Assembly (NCBI GenBank): GCA_963556255.1
Contig: OY744605.1
Span: 11,333,379-11,397,378, forward strand
Source: Allolobophora icterica
Taxonomy: Eukaryota; Annelida; Clitellata; Crassiclitellata; Lumbricidae
DNA length: 64,000 nucleotides
Direction: 5' to 3'
The notes under the pieces are model-generated. The model made no database searches and was not told the DNA's origin. It saw nothing but the letters and a program-made list of their open reading frames with translations. Positions 35,666 to 48,045 of the stretch are shown one piece after another (within the stretch, counting starts at the first letter, position 1; each line of letters starts with the position of its first letter). The translations under genes and the position numbers were made by a program.

Positions 35666-38600
35666 TGTTGAATCCGGATATTGAATCCGGATGTTTATTC
35701 GGGATGTTGAATCCGGATATTGAATCCGGATGTTTATTCCGGATGTTGAATCCGGATATTGAATCCGGATGTTTAATCCGGATTTGAATCCGGATGTTTA
35801 TTCGGGATGTTGAATCCGGATATTGAATCCGGATGTTTATTCCGGATTTGAATCCGGATATTGAATCCGGATATTGAATACGGATATTGAATCCGGATAT
35901 TCAATCCGGATATTGAATCCGGATATTGAATCCGGATGTTTATTCCGGATGTTTAATCCGGATATTGAATCCGGATGTTTATTCCGGATATTGAATCCGG
36001 ATATTGAATCCGGATGTTTATTCCGGATGTTTATTCCGGATATTGAATCCGGATGTTTATTCGGGATGTTGAATCCGGATATTGAATCCGGATGTTTATT
36101 CGGGATGTTGAATCCGGATATTGAATCCGGATGTTTATTCCGGATGTTGAATCCGGATGTTTATTCCGGATGTTGAATCCGGATATTGAATCCGGATATT
36201 GAATCCGGATGTTTAATCCGGATTTGAATCCGGATGTTTATTCGGGATGTTGAATCCGGATATTGAATCCGGATGTTTATTCCGGAGTTGAATCCGGATA
36301 TTGAATCCGGATATTGAATACGGATATTGAATCCGGATGTTCAATCCGGATATTGAATCCGGATATTGAATCCGGATGTTTATTCCGGATGTTTATTCCG
36401 GATGTTGAATCCGGATGTTTATTCCGGATGTTGAATCCGGATATTGAATCCGGATATTGAATCCGGATGTTTAATCCGGATTTTAATCCGGATGTTTATT
36501 CGGGATGTTGAATCCGGATATTGAATCCGGATGTTTATTCCGGATATTCAATCCGGATATTAATCCGGATATTGAATCCGGATGTTTATTCCGGATGTTT
36601 AATCCGGATATTGAATCCGGATGTTTATTCCGGATATTGAATCCGGATATTGAATCCGGATGTTTATTCCGGATGTTTATTCCGGATATTGAATCCGGAT
36701 GTTTATTCGGGATGTTGAATCCGGATATTGAATCCGGATGTTTATTCGGGATGTTGAATCCGGATATTGAATCCGGATGTTTATTCCGGATGTTTATTCC
36801 GGATGTTGAATCCGGATGTTTATTCCGGATGTTGAATCCGGATATTGAATCCGGATATTGAATCCGGATGTTTAATCCGGATTTGAATCCGGATGTTTAT
36901 TCGGGATGTTGAATCCGGATATTGAATCCGGATGTTTATTCCGGATTTGAATCCGGATATTGAATCCGGCTATTGAATACGGATATTGAATCCGGATGTT
37001 CAATCCGGATATTGAATCCGGATATTGAATCCGGATGTTTATTCCGGATGTTTAATCCGGATATTGAATCCGGATGTTTATTCCGGATATTGAATCCGGA
37101 TGTTTTTTCCGGATGTTTATTCCGGATATTGAATCCGGATGTTTATTCCGGATCTTGAATCCGGATATTGAATCCGGATGTTTATTCGGGATGTTGAATC
37201 CGGATATTAAATCCGGATGTTTATTCCGGATGTTTATTCCGGATGTTGAATCCGGATGTTTATTCCGGATGTTGAATCCGGATATTGAATCCGGATATTG
37301 AATCCGGCTATTGAATCCGGATGTTCATTGCGGATTTGAATCCGGATATTGAATCCGGATGTTTATTCCGGATGTTTAATTCGGATATTTATTCCGGATT
37401 TGAAACCGGATGTTTATTCCGGATGTTGGATCCGGATGTTGAATCCGGATATTGAATCCGGATGTTTATTCCGGATGTTTAATTCGGATATTTGTTCCGG
37501 ATTTGAATCCGGATGTTTATTCCGGATGTTGAATCCGGATATTGAATCCGGATGTTTATTCCGGATGTTTATTCCGGATGTTGAATCCGGATGTTTATTC
37601 CGGATGTTGAATCCGGATATTGAATCCGGATATTGAATCCGGATGTTTAATCCGGATTTGAATCCGGATGTTTATTCGGGATGTTGAATCCGGATATTGA
37701 ATCCGGATGTTTATTCCGGATTTGAATCCGGATATTGAATCCGGATATTGAATACGGATATTGAATCCGGATGTTCAATCCGGATATTGAATCCGGATAT
37801 TGAATCCGGATGTTTATTCCGGATGTTTAATCCGGATATTGAATCCGGATGTTTATTCCGGATATTGAATCCGGATGTTTATTCCGGATGTTTATTCCGG
37901 ATATTGAATCCGGATGTTTATTCGGGATGTTGAATCCGGATATTGAATCCGGATGTTTATTCGGGATGTTGAATCCGGATATTGAATCCGGATGTTTATT
38001 CCGGATGTTTATTCCGGATGTTGAATCCGGATGTTTATTCCGGATGTTGAATCCGGATATTGAATCCGGATGTTCAATCCGGATATTGAATCCGGATATT
38101 GAATCCGGATGTTTATTCCGGATGTTTAATCCGGATATTGAATCCGGATGTTTATTCCGGATGTTTATTCCGGATATTGAATCCGGATGTTTATTCGGGA
38201 TGTTGAATCCGGATATTGAATCCGGATGTTTATTCGGGATGTTGAATCCGGATATTGAATCCGGATGTTTATTCCGGATGTCTATTCCGGATGTTGAATC
38301 CGGATGTTTATTCCGGATGTTGAATCCGGATATTGAATCCGGATGTTTATTCGGGATGTTGAATCCGGATATTGAATCCGGATGTTTATTCGGGATTTTG
38401 AATCCGGATATTGAATCCGGATGTTTATTCCGGATGTTTATTCCGGATATTGAATCCGGATGTTTATTCCGGATATTGAATCCGGCTATTGAATCCGGAT
38501 GTTCATTGCGGATTTGAATCCGGATATTGAATCCGGATGTTTATTCCGGATTTGAATCCGGATATTGAATCCGGATATTGAATACGGATATTGAATCCGG

Positions 38601-40539
38601 ATGTTCAATCCGGATATTGAATCCGGATATTGAATCCGGATGTTTATTCCGGATGTTTATTCCGGATGTTGAATCCGGATGTTTATTCCGGATGTTGAAT
38701 CCGGATATTGAATCCGGATATTGAATCCGGATGTTTAATCCGGATTTGAATCCGGATGTTTATTCGGGATGTTGAATCCGGATATTGAATCCGGATGTTT
38801 ATTCCGGATATTCAATCCGGATATTGAATCCGGATGTTTATTCCGGATGTTTAATCCGGATATTGAATCCGGATGTGTATTCCGGATATTGAATCCGGAT
38901 ATTGAATCCGGATGTTTATTCCGGATGTTTATTCCGGATATTGAATCCGGATGTTTATTCGGGATGTTGAATCCGGATATTGAATCCGGATGTTTATTCG
39001 GGATGTTGAATCCGGATGTTTATTCCGGATGTTGAATCCGGATTTTGAATCCGGATATTGAATCCGGCTATTGAATCCGGATGTTCATTGCGGATTTGAA
39101 TCCGGATATTGAATCCGGATATTGAATCCGGATGTTTAATCCGGATTTGAATCCGGATGTTTATTCGGGATGTTGAATCCGGATATTGAATCCGGATGTT
39201 TATTCCGGATTTGAATCCGGATATTGAATCCGGATATTGAATACGGATATTGAATCCGGATGTTCAATCCGGATATTGAATCCGGATATTGAATCCGGAT
39301 ATTGAATCCGGATGTTTATTCCGGATGTTTAATCCGGATATTGAATCCGGATGTTTATTCCGGATATTGAATCCGGATGTTTATTCGGGATGTTGAATCC
39401 GGATATTGAATCCGGATGTTTATTCGGGATGTTGAATCCGGATATTGAATCCGGATGTTTATTCCGGATGTTTATTCCGGATGTTGAATCCGGATGTTTA
39501 TTCCGGATGTTGAATCCGGATATTGAATCCGGATATTGAATCCGGCTATTGAATCCGGATGTTCATTGCGGATTTGAATCCGGATATTGAATCCGGATGT
39601 TTATTCCGGATGTTTAATTCGGATATTTATTCCGGATTTGAAACCGGATGTTTATTCCGGATGTTGGATCCGGATGTTGAATCCGGATATTGAATCCGGA
39701 TGTTTATTCCGGATGTTTAATTCGGATATTTGTTCCGGATTTGAATCCGGATGTTTATTCCGGATGTTGAATCCGGATATTGAATCCGGATGTTTAATCC
39801 GGATGTTTATTCCGGATGTTTATTCCGGATGTTGAATCCGGATATTGAATCCGGATATTGAATACGGATATTGAATCCGGATATGGAATCCGGATGTTTA
39901 ATCCGGATATTGAATCCGGATGTTTATTCCGGATTTGAATCCGGATATTGAATCCGGATATTGAATACGGATATTGAATCCGGATATTGAATCCGGATGT
40001 TTATTCCGGATGTTTAATCCGGATATTGAATCCTGATGTTTATTGCGGATTTGAATCCGGATATTGAATCCGGATGTTTATTCCGGATGTTTAATTCGGA
40101 TATTGAATCCGGATATTGAATCCGGATGTTTATTCCGGATGTTGAATCCGGATATTGAATCCGGATGTTTATTCCGGATTTGAATCCGGATATTGAATCC
40201 GGATATTGAATACGGATGTTTAATCCGGATATTGAATCCGGATGTTTATTCCGGATGTTGAATCCGGATATTGAATACGGGTATTGAATCCGGATATTGA
40301 ATTCGGATGTTGAATCCGGATATTGAATCCGGATGTTTATTCCGGATGTTGAATCCGGATATTGAATCCGGATATTGAATACGGATATTGAATCCGGATG
40401 TTGAATCCGGATATTGAATACGGATGTTTAATCCGGATATTGATTCCGGGTGTTTATTGCGGATGTTAATCCGGATATTGAATCCGGATATTGATTCCGG
40501 ATGTTGATTCCGGATATTGAATCCGGATGTTTATTACGG
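35666..40539. repeat. 4.9-kb satellite of 15-bp ATCCGGAT units
   Basis: Roughly 320 units of about 15 bp, mainly ATTGAATCCGGATAT and TGTTTATTCCGGATG, with a few 12-14 bp units. Most hold the palindrome ATCCGGAT or TCCGGA. Marker variants (GAATACGGAT, TTCATTGCGGAT, TTCGGGATG, AATTCGGATATTT) recur together, e.g. at 37323 and 39561, showing higher-order duplication of about 2.2 kb. Frames such as NPDIESGCLFRM arise because 15 is a multiple of three; they break often and are not genes. Confidence 0.95.
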
Positions 40540-40920
40540 GCAAGAATTGCAGGAGGAGGGCTTTAAGAGAGGGGAGGAGGACTGGAGGAGGAGTTTCTAG
40601 TGGAAGGTTTTGTCTAGGGCGAGTGGAGTGGAGGACCCACTGGAGTGTTTGCTTCTGGAAAGAATGGCAGATGGTCCGTGACGCATTTGCTAGACAAACT
40701 CGTTGGCAATACACGACAATGAAGGCGACTACAGTTGCAATACCGTATTGATAACAGTACAGCAGAAATTAGCCGGGTCAAGGCTAGACATAATATAAGT
40801 TTAAGGCAAACGCTCACATCACGTATACCGTATATGCCCATTCTGCGATCTTTGTGAACTGTGAGGCAGGTTTTGAAATGGATTCCCCGTTCAACGGGCA
40901 GCCAGTCCATTCAGTGAGTG
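40480..40920 (-). mobile_element. LINE reverse transcriptase C-terminal fragment (probable)
   Basis: The minus strand contains DWLPVERGIHFKTCLTVHK, like the LHWLPVxxRIxFKxxLLxYK motif near the end of LINE reverse transcriptases. Farther along the strand is a SLKALLLQFL tail similar to the FKxxLKTYLF end. It borders the satellite on its right side and is frameshifted. Confidence 0.5.
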
Positions 40921-41112
40921 CAAAATGAGCGCAAAACATGCTCATATTTTGGGGTCTTTGTTACGGGCTCTCGTGCATTCTGTGTTGCTGGTGCCAACCA
41001 ATGGAAGCGACTACCAGAGAAACCTCAAACTCTGTTTCGTTTTTAGAATACTCAATATTTCCGATTGGTATAGATACTCTACGGCACATAATAGGCAATC
41101 AACTGAACACTG

Positions 41113-41730
41113 AGCAATAAACCCTTCGGTTTGACACCAAAACCACCTTTCTAGGTTGAATAGTGCTTGAGATATAGACAAATTTAGCTCCCGGCAGCCA
41201 TCTTGGACGCCATCTTGAAATGATACATTAAGTGATTAAATGATACACTAAGTGATTAACGTTATTTCAACTGAACCCTGAGCAATAAACCCTACGGTTT
41301 GACACCAAAACCACCTTTCTAGGTTGAATAGTGCTTGAGATATAGACCAATTTTAGCTCCCGGCAGCCATCTTGGACGCCATCTTGAAATGATACATTAA
41401 GTGATTAAATGATACATTAAGTGATTAAAGTTATTTCAACTGAACCCTGAGCAATAAACCCTACGATTTGACACCAAAACCACCTTTTTAGCTTTAACCT
41501 TTGAGAGTGATATAGACAATTTTAGTTCCCGGCAGCCATCTTGGACGCCATCTTGAAATGATACATTAAGTGATTTTAAAGTTATTTTAACTGAATGCTA
41601 AGCAATAAACCCTACGTTTAGACACCAAAACCACCTTTCTAGGTTGAATAGTGCTTGAGATATAGACAATTTTAGCTCCCGGCAGCCATCTTGGACGCCA
41701 TCTTGAAAATGACCCTTTTCGAATGGTCAG
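41113..41730. repeat. Four-copy ~170-bp tandem repeat with YY1-like motifs
   Basis: Units start near 41113, 41280, 41451 and 41601 at GCAATAAACCCTACG. Each includes ACACCAAAACCACCTTT, CTTGAGATATAGAC and a pair of GCCATCTTG motifs (CAGCCATCTTGG and CGCCATCTTGA) 11 bp apart. GATACATTAAGTGATTAAAT is a subrepeat inside units 1 and 2. The third and fourth units are shorter. Confidence 0.85.
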
Positions 41731-41919
41731 AACAGAGTAGACTTTTACTATGTTAATAAGCATGCCAAATGGCAACAAAATCAGTTGAGAAACCTTTTGT
41801 ATCAATTTTTTTGGGGTTTGGTGGTTTTTTGTCGTATATTGACCCGACTAATACAGTTACAACGTGTATTAACAGTATTATTTTATTAAAATATTTTCAA
41901 CAATTACGAGCGGTGCTAT

Positions 41920-42190
41920 TATACTGACGTCATTTCGTTTCCGCCCGCTTTAGTGTTGATGACGTCATTGCCATTGTCTCTTGCTTTCTCTGTAGGCCTA
42001 GTAACCTAGTTGAATCTGACGATCGCAAATTTTTTGCCATAGTTTGCGATGGTTTCGAATTTTGTCTGCGTTTGCGCTTGATACCCGACAGATTACGTTT
42101 CGTAGGTTAGCCTACGTTGCTATTTCGTGAGGCTTTTGTGGATACGTCTACGCTCGATAGGGTCCGTTCTTCTTGTCAATTTTTCGATCG
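41920..42190 (+). promoter_or_regulatory. Promoter-like segment with two CRE palindromes
   Basis: Perfect TGACGTCA sites lie at 41925-41932 and 41960-41967 with a CCGCCCGC box between them. The next ~220 bases are CpG-richer than the surrounding spacer and lead to an ATG at 42191. Paired CREs close to a short open exon look like a housekeeping-type promoter on the + strand. Confidence 0.45.
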
Positions 42191-42256
42191 ATGGAAGATG
42201 ACTGTGAAGACGGAAGTCCAGCGCTGCCATCGGAAGCTCATCTTCGCCAGGAACAG
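42191..42256 (+). CDS. Possible orphan first coding exon
   Basis: ATG followed by 22 codons beginning MEDDCEDGSPALPSEAHL and ending at a donor-like CAG/GTATAA (42257). It is downstream of the two CRE sites. The composition looks like an acidic protein N-terminus. No partner exon was found: the following 3.8 kb is minisatellite. The 27-bp unit reads DDVACEEAL in one frame and resembles this exon, so the array may have grown from it. Function unknown. Confidence 0.25.
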
Positions 42257-42379
42257 GTATAACCTGACGCTTCTGTTAAGGGCGGTTTCTTGTCATAATA
42301 TGATCCTGATCCTGCTGAGGTCAATGAGGTCGAAATGCCGACCGCTGGATGACATCGTCTGTGGAGAGGCGCTGGATGA

Positions 42380-45300
42380 TGTCGCCTTATGAGGGTGCTG
42401 GAGGATGTCGCCTTTGTTAAGGCGATGGAGGGTGTGGAGAGGCGCGCGCTGGATGATGTCCAGATCCAGATGATCTTGAATTCTTGATGATGTCGCCTGT
42501 GAAGAGGCGCTGGATGACGTCGCCTGTGAAGAGGCGCTGGACGATGTCGCCTATGAAGAGGCGCGGGATGATGTCGCCCTTATACGGGTGCTGGAGTATG
42601 TCGCCTTTGCAAAGGCGATGGGGTGTGTAGAGACGCTGGATGATGTCCAGATCTAGATGATCTTGATGATGTCGCCTATGAAGAGGCGCTGGATGATGTC
42701 GCCTATGAAGAGGCGCTGAATGATGTCGCCTGTGAAGAGGCGCTGGACGATGTCGCCTGTGAAGAGGCGCTGGATGATGTCGCCCTTATAAGGGTGCTTG
42801 ATAATGTCGCCTGTGAAGAGGCGCTGGATGATTTCTCCTGGGAAGAGGCGCTAGATGATGTCGCCTGTGAAGAGGTGCTGGATGATGTCGCCTGTGAAGA
42901 GGCGTTAGATGATGTCGCCTGTGAAGAGGCACTGGATGATGTCGCCCTTATAAGGGTGTAACTTTGATGATGTCGCATGTGAAGAGGCGCTGGATGATGT
43001 CGCCTGTGAAGAGGCGCTGGATAATGTCGCCTGTGAAGAGACACTGGATGATGTCGCCTGTGAAGAGGCACTGGATGATGTCGCCCTTATAAGGGTGTAA
43101 CTTTGATGATGTCGCATGTGAAGAGGCGCTGGATGATGTCGCCTGTGAAGAGGCGCTGGATAATGTCGCCTGTGAAGAGGCGCTTGATGATGCCGCCCTT
43201 ATAAGGGTTTTTGATGATGTCGCCTGTGAAGAGGCGCTGGATAATGTCGCCTGTGAAGAGGCACTGGATGATGTCGCCTGTGAAGAGGCACTGGATGATG
43301 TCGCCCTTATAAGGGTGTTACTTTGATGATGTCGCATGTGAAGAGGCGCTGGATAATGTCGCCTGTGAAGAGGCACTGGATGATGTCGCCCTTATAAGGG
43401 TGTTACTTTGATGATGTCGCATGTGAAGAGCCGCTGGATAATGTCGCCTGTGAAGAGGCACTGGATGATGTCGCATGTGAAGAGGCGCTGGATAATGTCG
43501 CCTGTGAAGAGGCGCTGGATAATGTCGCCTGTGAAGAGGCACTGGATGATGTCGCCTGTGAAGAGGCACTGGATGATGTCGCCCTTATAAGGGTGTAACT
43601 TTGATGATGTCGCATGTGAAGAGGCGCTGGATGATGTCGCCTGTGATGAGGCGCTGGATGATATTGCCTGTGAAGAGGCACTGGATGATGTCGCCCTTAT
43701 AAGGGTGTTACTTTGATGATGTCGCATGTGAAGAGGCGCTGGCTAATGTCGCCTGTGATGAGGCGCTGGATGATGTCGCCTGTGAAGAGGCACTGGATGA
43801 AGTCGCCCTTATAAGGGTGTTACTTTGATGATGTCGCATGTGAAGAGGCGCAGGATTATGTCGCCTGTGAAGAGGCACTGGATGATGTCGCCTGTGAAGA
43901 GGCACTGGATGATGTCGCCCTTATAAGGGTGTAACTTTGATGATGTCGCCTGTGAAGAGGCGCTGGCTAATGTCGCCTGTGAAGAGGCGCTGGATAATGT
44001 CGCCCTTATAAGGGTGTTACTTTGATGATGTCGCATGTGAAGAGGCGCTGGATAATGTCGCCTGTGAAGAGACGCTGGATGATGTCGCCTGTGAAGAGGC
44101 ACTGGATGATGTCGCCCTTATAAGGCTGTTACTTTGATGATGTCGCATGTGAAGAGGCGCTGGGTAATGTCGCCCTCATAAGGGTGTTACTTTGATGATG
44201 TCGCCTGTGAAGAGGCGCTGGATAATGTCGCCTGTGAAGAGGCGCTGGATGATGTCGCCTGTGAAGAGGCACTGGATGATGTCGCCCTTATAAGGGTGTT
44301 ACTTTGATGATGTCGCATGTGAAGAGGCGCTGGATGATGTCGCCTGTGAAGAGGCACTGGATGATGTCGCTTGTGAAGAGGCACTGGATGATGTCGCCCT
44401 TATAAGGGTGTTACTTTGATGATGTCGCATGTGAAGAGGCGCTGGATGATGTCGCCTGTGAAGAGGCACTGGATGATGTCGCCCGTATAAGGGTGTAACT
44501 TTGATGATGTCCCATGTGAAGAGGCGCTGGATAATGTCGCCTGTGAAGAGGCACTGGATGATGTCGCCTGTGAAGAGGCACTGGATGATGTCGCCTGTGA
44601 AGAGGCACTGGATGATGTCGCCCTTATAAGGGTGTTACTTTGATGATGTCGCATGTGAAGAGGCGCTGGATAATGTCGCCTGTGAAGAGGCACTGGATGA
44701 TGTCGCCCTTATAAGGGTGTTACTTTGATGATGTCGCATGTGAAGAGGCGCTGGATAATGTCGCCTGTGAAGAGGAACTGGATGATGTCGCCTGTGAAGA
44801 GGCACTGGATGATGTCGCCCTTATAAGGGTGTTACTTTGATGATGTCGCATGTGAAGAGGCGCTGGATAATGTCGCCTGTAAAGAGGCGCTGGATAATGT
44901 CGCCTGTGAAGAGGCACTGGATGATGTCGCCCGTATAAGGGTGTAACTTTGATGATGTCGCATGTGAAGAGGCGCTGGATAATGTCGCCTGTGAAGAGGC
45001 ACTGGATGATGTCGCCTGTGAAGAGGCACTGGATGATGTCGCCCTTATAAGGGTGTTACTTTGATGATGTCGCATGTGAAGAGGCGCTGGATAATGTCGC
45101 CTGTGAAGAGGCACTGGATGATGTCGCCTGTGAAGAGGCACTGGATGATGTCGCCCTTATAAGGGTGTTACTTTGATGATGTCGCATGTGAAGAGGCGCT
45201 GGATAATGTCGCCTGTAAAGAGGCGCTGGATAATGTCGCCTGTAAAGAGGCGCTGGATAATGTCGCCTGTGATGAGGCGCTGGATGATGTCGCCCTTATA

Positions 45301-46175
45301 AGGGTGTTACTTTGATGATGTCGCATGTGAAGAGGCACTGGATGATGTCGCCCTTATAAGGGTGTTACTTTGATGATGTCGCATGTGAAGAGGCGCTGGA
45401 TAATGTCGCCTGTGAAGAGGCACTGGATGATGTCGCCTGTGAAGAGGCACTGGATGATGTCGCCCTTATAAGGGTGTTACTTTGATGATGTCGCATGTGA
45501 AGAGGCGCTGGATAATGTCGCCTGTAAAGAGGCGCTGGATAATGTCGCCTGTGAAGAGGCACTGGATGATGTCGCCCGTATAAGGGTGTAACTTTGATGA
45601 TGTCGCATGTGAAGAGGCGCTGGATAATGTCGCCTGTGAAGAGGCACTGGATGATGTCGCCTGTGAAGAGGCACTGGATGATGTCGCCCTTATAAGGGTG
45701 TTACTTTGATGATGTCGCATGTGAAGAGGCGCTGGATAATGTCGCCTGTGAAGAGGCACTGGATGATGTCGCCTGTGAAGAGGCACTGGATGATGTCGCC
45801 CTTATAAGGGTGTTACTTTGATGATGTCGCATGTGAAGAGGCGCTGGATAATGTCGCCTGTAAAGAGGCGCTGGATAATGTCGCCTGTGATGAGGCGCTG
45901 GATGATGTCGCCCTTATAAGGGTGTTACTTTGATGATGTCGCATGTGAAGAGGCGCTGGATAATGTCGCCTGTAAAGAGGCGCTGGATAATGTCGCCTGT
46001 GATGAGGCGCTGGATGATGTCGCCCGTGAAGAGGCACTGGATGATGTCGCCCGTGAAGAGGCACTGGATGATGTCGCCTGTGAAGAGGCACTGGATGATG
46101 TCGCCCTTATAAGGTGTTACTTTGATGATGTCGCATGTGAAGAGGCGCTGGATGATGTCGCCTGTTTCGACTCAA
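42380..46175. repeat. 27-bp minisatellite with CArG-box higher-order units
   Basis: The basic 27-bp unit is GATGATGTCGCC + TGTGAAGAGGCGCTG; each unit has a 5-bp stem hairpin (CGCCT, 6-nt loop, AGGCG). Every two to five units the middle is replaced by GTCGCCCTTATAAGGGTG followed by TTACTTTGATGATGTCGCA. About thirty such blocks are seen, usually 85-140 bp apart (often 110-114). They carry the palindrome CCCTTATAAGGG, a perfect CC(A/T)6GG box; a few have CCCGTATAAGGG. The frame breaks at each block, so the + strand reading DDVACEEAL is not a long coding frame. Minus-strand frames of 60-140 codons are likewise artefacts. Confidence 0.93.
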
Positions 46176-46224
46176 GGAAAGAAAGAGGTTTGTTGGCTCC
46201 TTTAGTCGGCACTAACGTTTATGG

Positions 46225-46409
46225 TATTGAGAATGGGAAATGGGGGTACTAATTTTTGTTCACTTTCATTTCTCACATGGGGACCATCTGTGGGAAGGCA
46301 CAATAATAAAATATTGATTGGCATTGTTTATAAAGTGGGAGTACGGTACGCCATTCCAAAAAGTGGGGTATGGGTACCCTCGTACCCCCCTCCACAAATT
46401 ACGCCTATA
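46225..46409 (-). mobile_element. MITE fragment, same family as 49008-49328
   Basis: On the minus strand it begins CAGTATAGGCGTAATTTGTG, followed by TACGAGGGTACCCATACCCC, CAATCAATATTTTATTATTG and TGCCTTCCCA. All are shared with the complete element at 49008. It is inverted relative to that copy and no second terminus or target duplication was found. Confidence 0.75.
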
Positions 46410-47099
46410 CTGTTAATCAATTCACTTACAGGCATGGCTACAGTAGACTGTAGACGAGGGTAGGTTTATACGGGGGTATATACTATACTCGCCTCTAGAG
46501 GCCGTGTACTCGCCTCAATTATTTTTAGTTACTCGCCATGGAGAGTGTGTACTCACCTACAGAACGTACTTTGAAATATCTTTTAATACTGTAGAGTGCA
46601 TAGGCGCCGAATTTTTCTTTTGCCTCTGGGTGCATGGGTCCTCCCTCCCTTGCCCTATCCCTTTCCACTTCCCCTCCCTTCCCCTTCACTCCCCTAAGGT
46701 ATGTGACTTTTAGCGGATTTTCGAGAAAGAAAATTGTTTTCTTGTCAAGGGTTAGGGCCTACGACTTGCGATGTCAGAAAAAGTATTGGATGTTCCAGTG
46801 TTATTATTTATTTATTATTTTAAATAATAAATAATTAAACAAATAATTTATACTTGCTATGACTGAGATCATGCGATATTGGTTATTTGTGTTTCAGCTG
46901 TAGGCCTACTTCTCAAGTTGTGAGATTACTTATAGGCCCCCCCCCCAGTGGCGTAGCCAGGTTTTAACACCAGGGGGAGCGACCACTTGAAAAAAGGCCC
47001 CAATTACCAAAATAAATCATTTCAATTAATTACATTCAATATGATTATAAGTATTTTTATATTTAAATAGAAACACTGAAACACAGTTACAGTTACAGT

Positions 47100-47230
47100 T
47101 TATAAGCTAGTTCAGCCATATAAGCTTTTAGTGCCTATATCCTTCCATCCAATTGTCCAGTTTGTGTTTGAAAATGTTTAGGCTTGATGCAGATACTACT
47201 TCACAAAAGGTCGCAAAAGCAATATGTATA
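47100..47230 (-). mobile_element. LINE C-terminal fragment nested in the hAT element
   Basis: The minus strand reads VVSASSLNIFKHKLDNWMEG, the SxxxFKxxLDxxW end of Jockey/CR1-type reverse transcriptases. Confidence 0.6.
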
Positions 47231-47559
47231 GTAAATGTGTATAGTGTACTATAACAATAGTACAAACACAAACCAATTAAAACAGCCTTTTTCGTCTAGA
47301 CTTCGTTTTAGCAAAATTTTTGATTACTTCGTTATGACCCACTTCACTAATCAAAGCTTCGTAATAAAAGGTAAACCAGACAATCTGTTCTCGCCCGTAT
47401 GTACGATGTTATGACTTTGAGTGGGCTTAAGAATTGTACCACTCCAGCGCTCTTTATTGGCAAGGTCAGCAAAATGCGGTACAATGTGGACTGCAAGCTA
47501 GGATAAATATGGAACACATGTCATTGGCGATCATGAAGTACATGTGCTAGAGATTCTAA

Positions 47560-48045
47560 TTTGGTCACACTGCTAAATTGCTTTGGATCTAAACAACTAA
47601 ATTTGGAAGCCACATTTGTAAGATGCTCAAATGCTCCGGTCTCTGGTTATGTTGAAGGTCCTACATTGGCTTCCTTTCAGCCAGCGCGTATTATACAGGG
47701 TTGTTTCCCAGGTGTGGCTGTGCCAGCTGGACTGCACTTCAGCTTATCTGCGGGTCCTTTGGCGCCTCGTACTGGGAGTTCAGGGTAGCCGCTACCTCGG
47801 CTTTTCGGGGAAGTATGCTCATTGTGCCTTTTGCCCGCCCAGCCACCATGCGAAACAGTGCTTTTTCAGTGGTGGGCCCGACGGCATGGAACGGGGCCCT
47901 TTGGAGCTGCGCCTGATCCTCAGAACTCCCACTGATACGTTCTACACTAGATTGAAAACTGTCCAATTTGAAAATGCTGGAGTCGGGAGCACCTCTGAGT
48001 AGCCCCCTTGAGGAGGTGCAATATAAATTCTCGAATGAATGAGTT
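47560..48045 (+). mobile_element. LINE 3' end nested in the hAT element
   Basis: The + strand frames give VLHWLPFSQRVLYRV, NSAFSVVGPTAWNG, LRLILRTPTDTFYTRLKTV and a GGGAGCACCTCTGAGTAGC tail block, then GAGGTGCAATATAAATTC. This is the conserved end of a LINE ORF2 with small frameshifts. It is the same family as the tails at 8100, 13430, 16140 and 20020. Confidence 0.8.

Noticed and set aside
35874..39835. Series of + strand frames encoding NPDIESGCLFRM repeats
   Set aside because: Produced by the 15-bp satellite, whose unit is a multiple of three. Frames break at every 13-14 bp unit.
42703..46091. Minus-strand frames rich in SSASSQAT and PLHRRHH repeats
   Set aside because: They are reading frames of the 27-bp minisatellite and end at each CArG block; no gene structure.
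42380..46175. CRISPR-like array (regular repeats)
   Set aside because: There are no unique spacers, the units are directly adjacent and degenerate, and the genome is eukaryotic.
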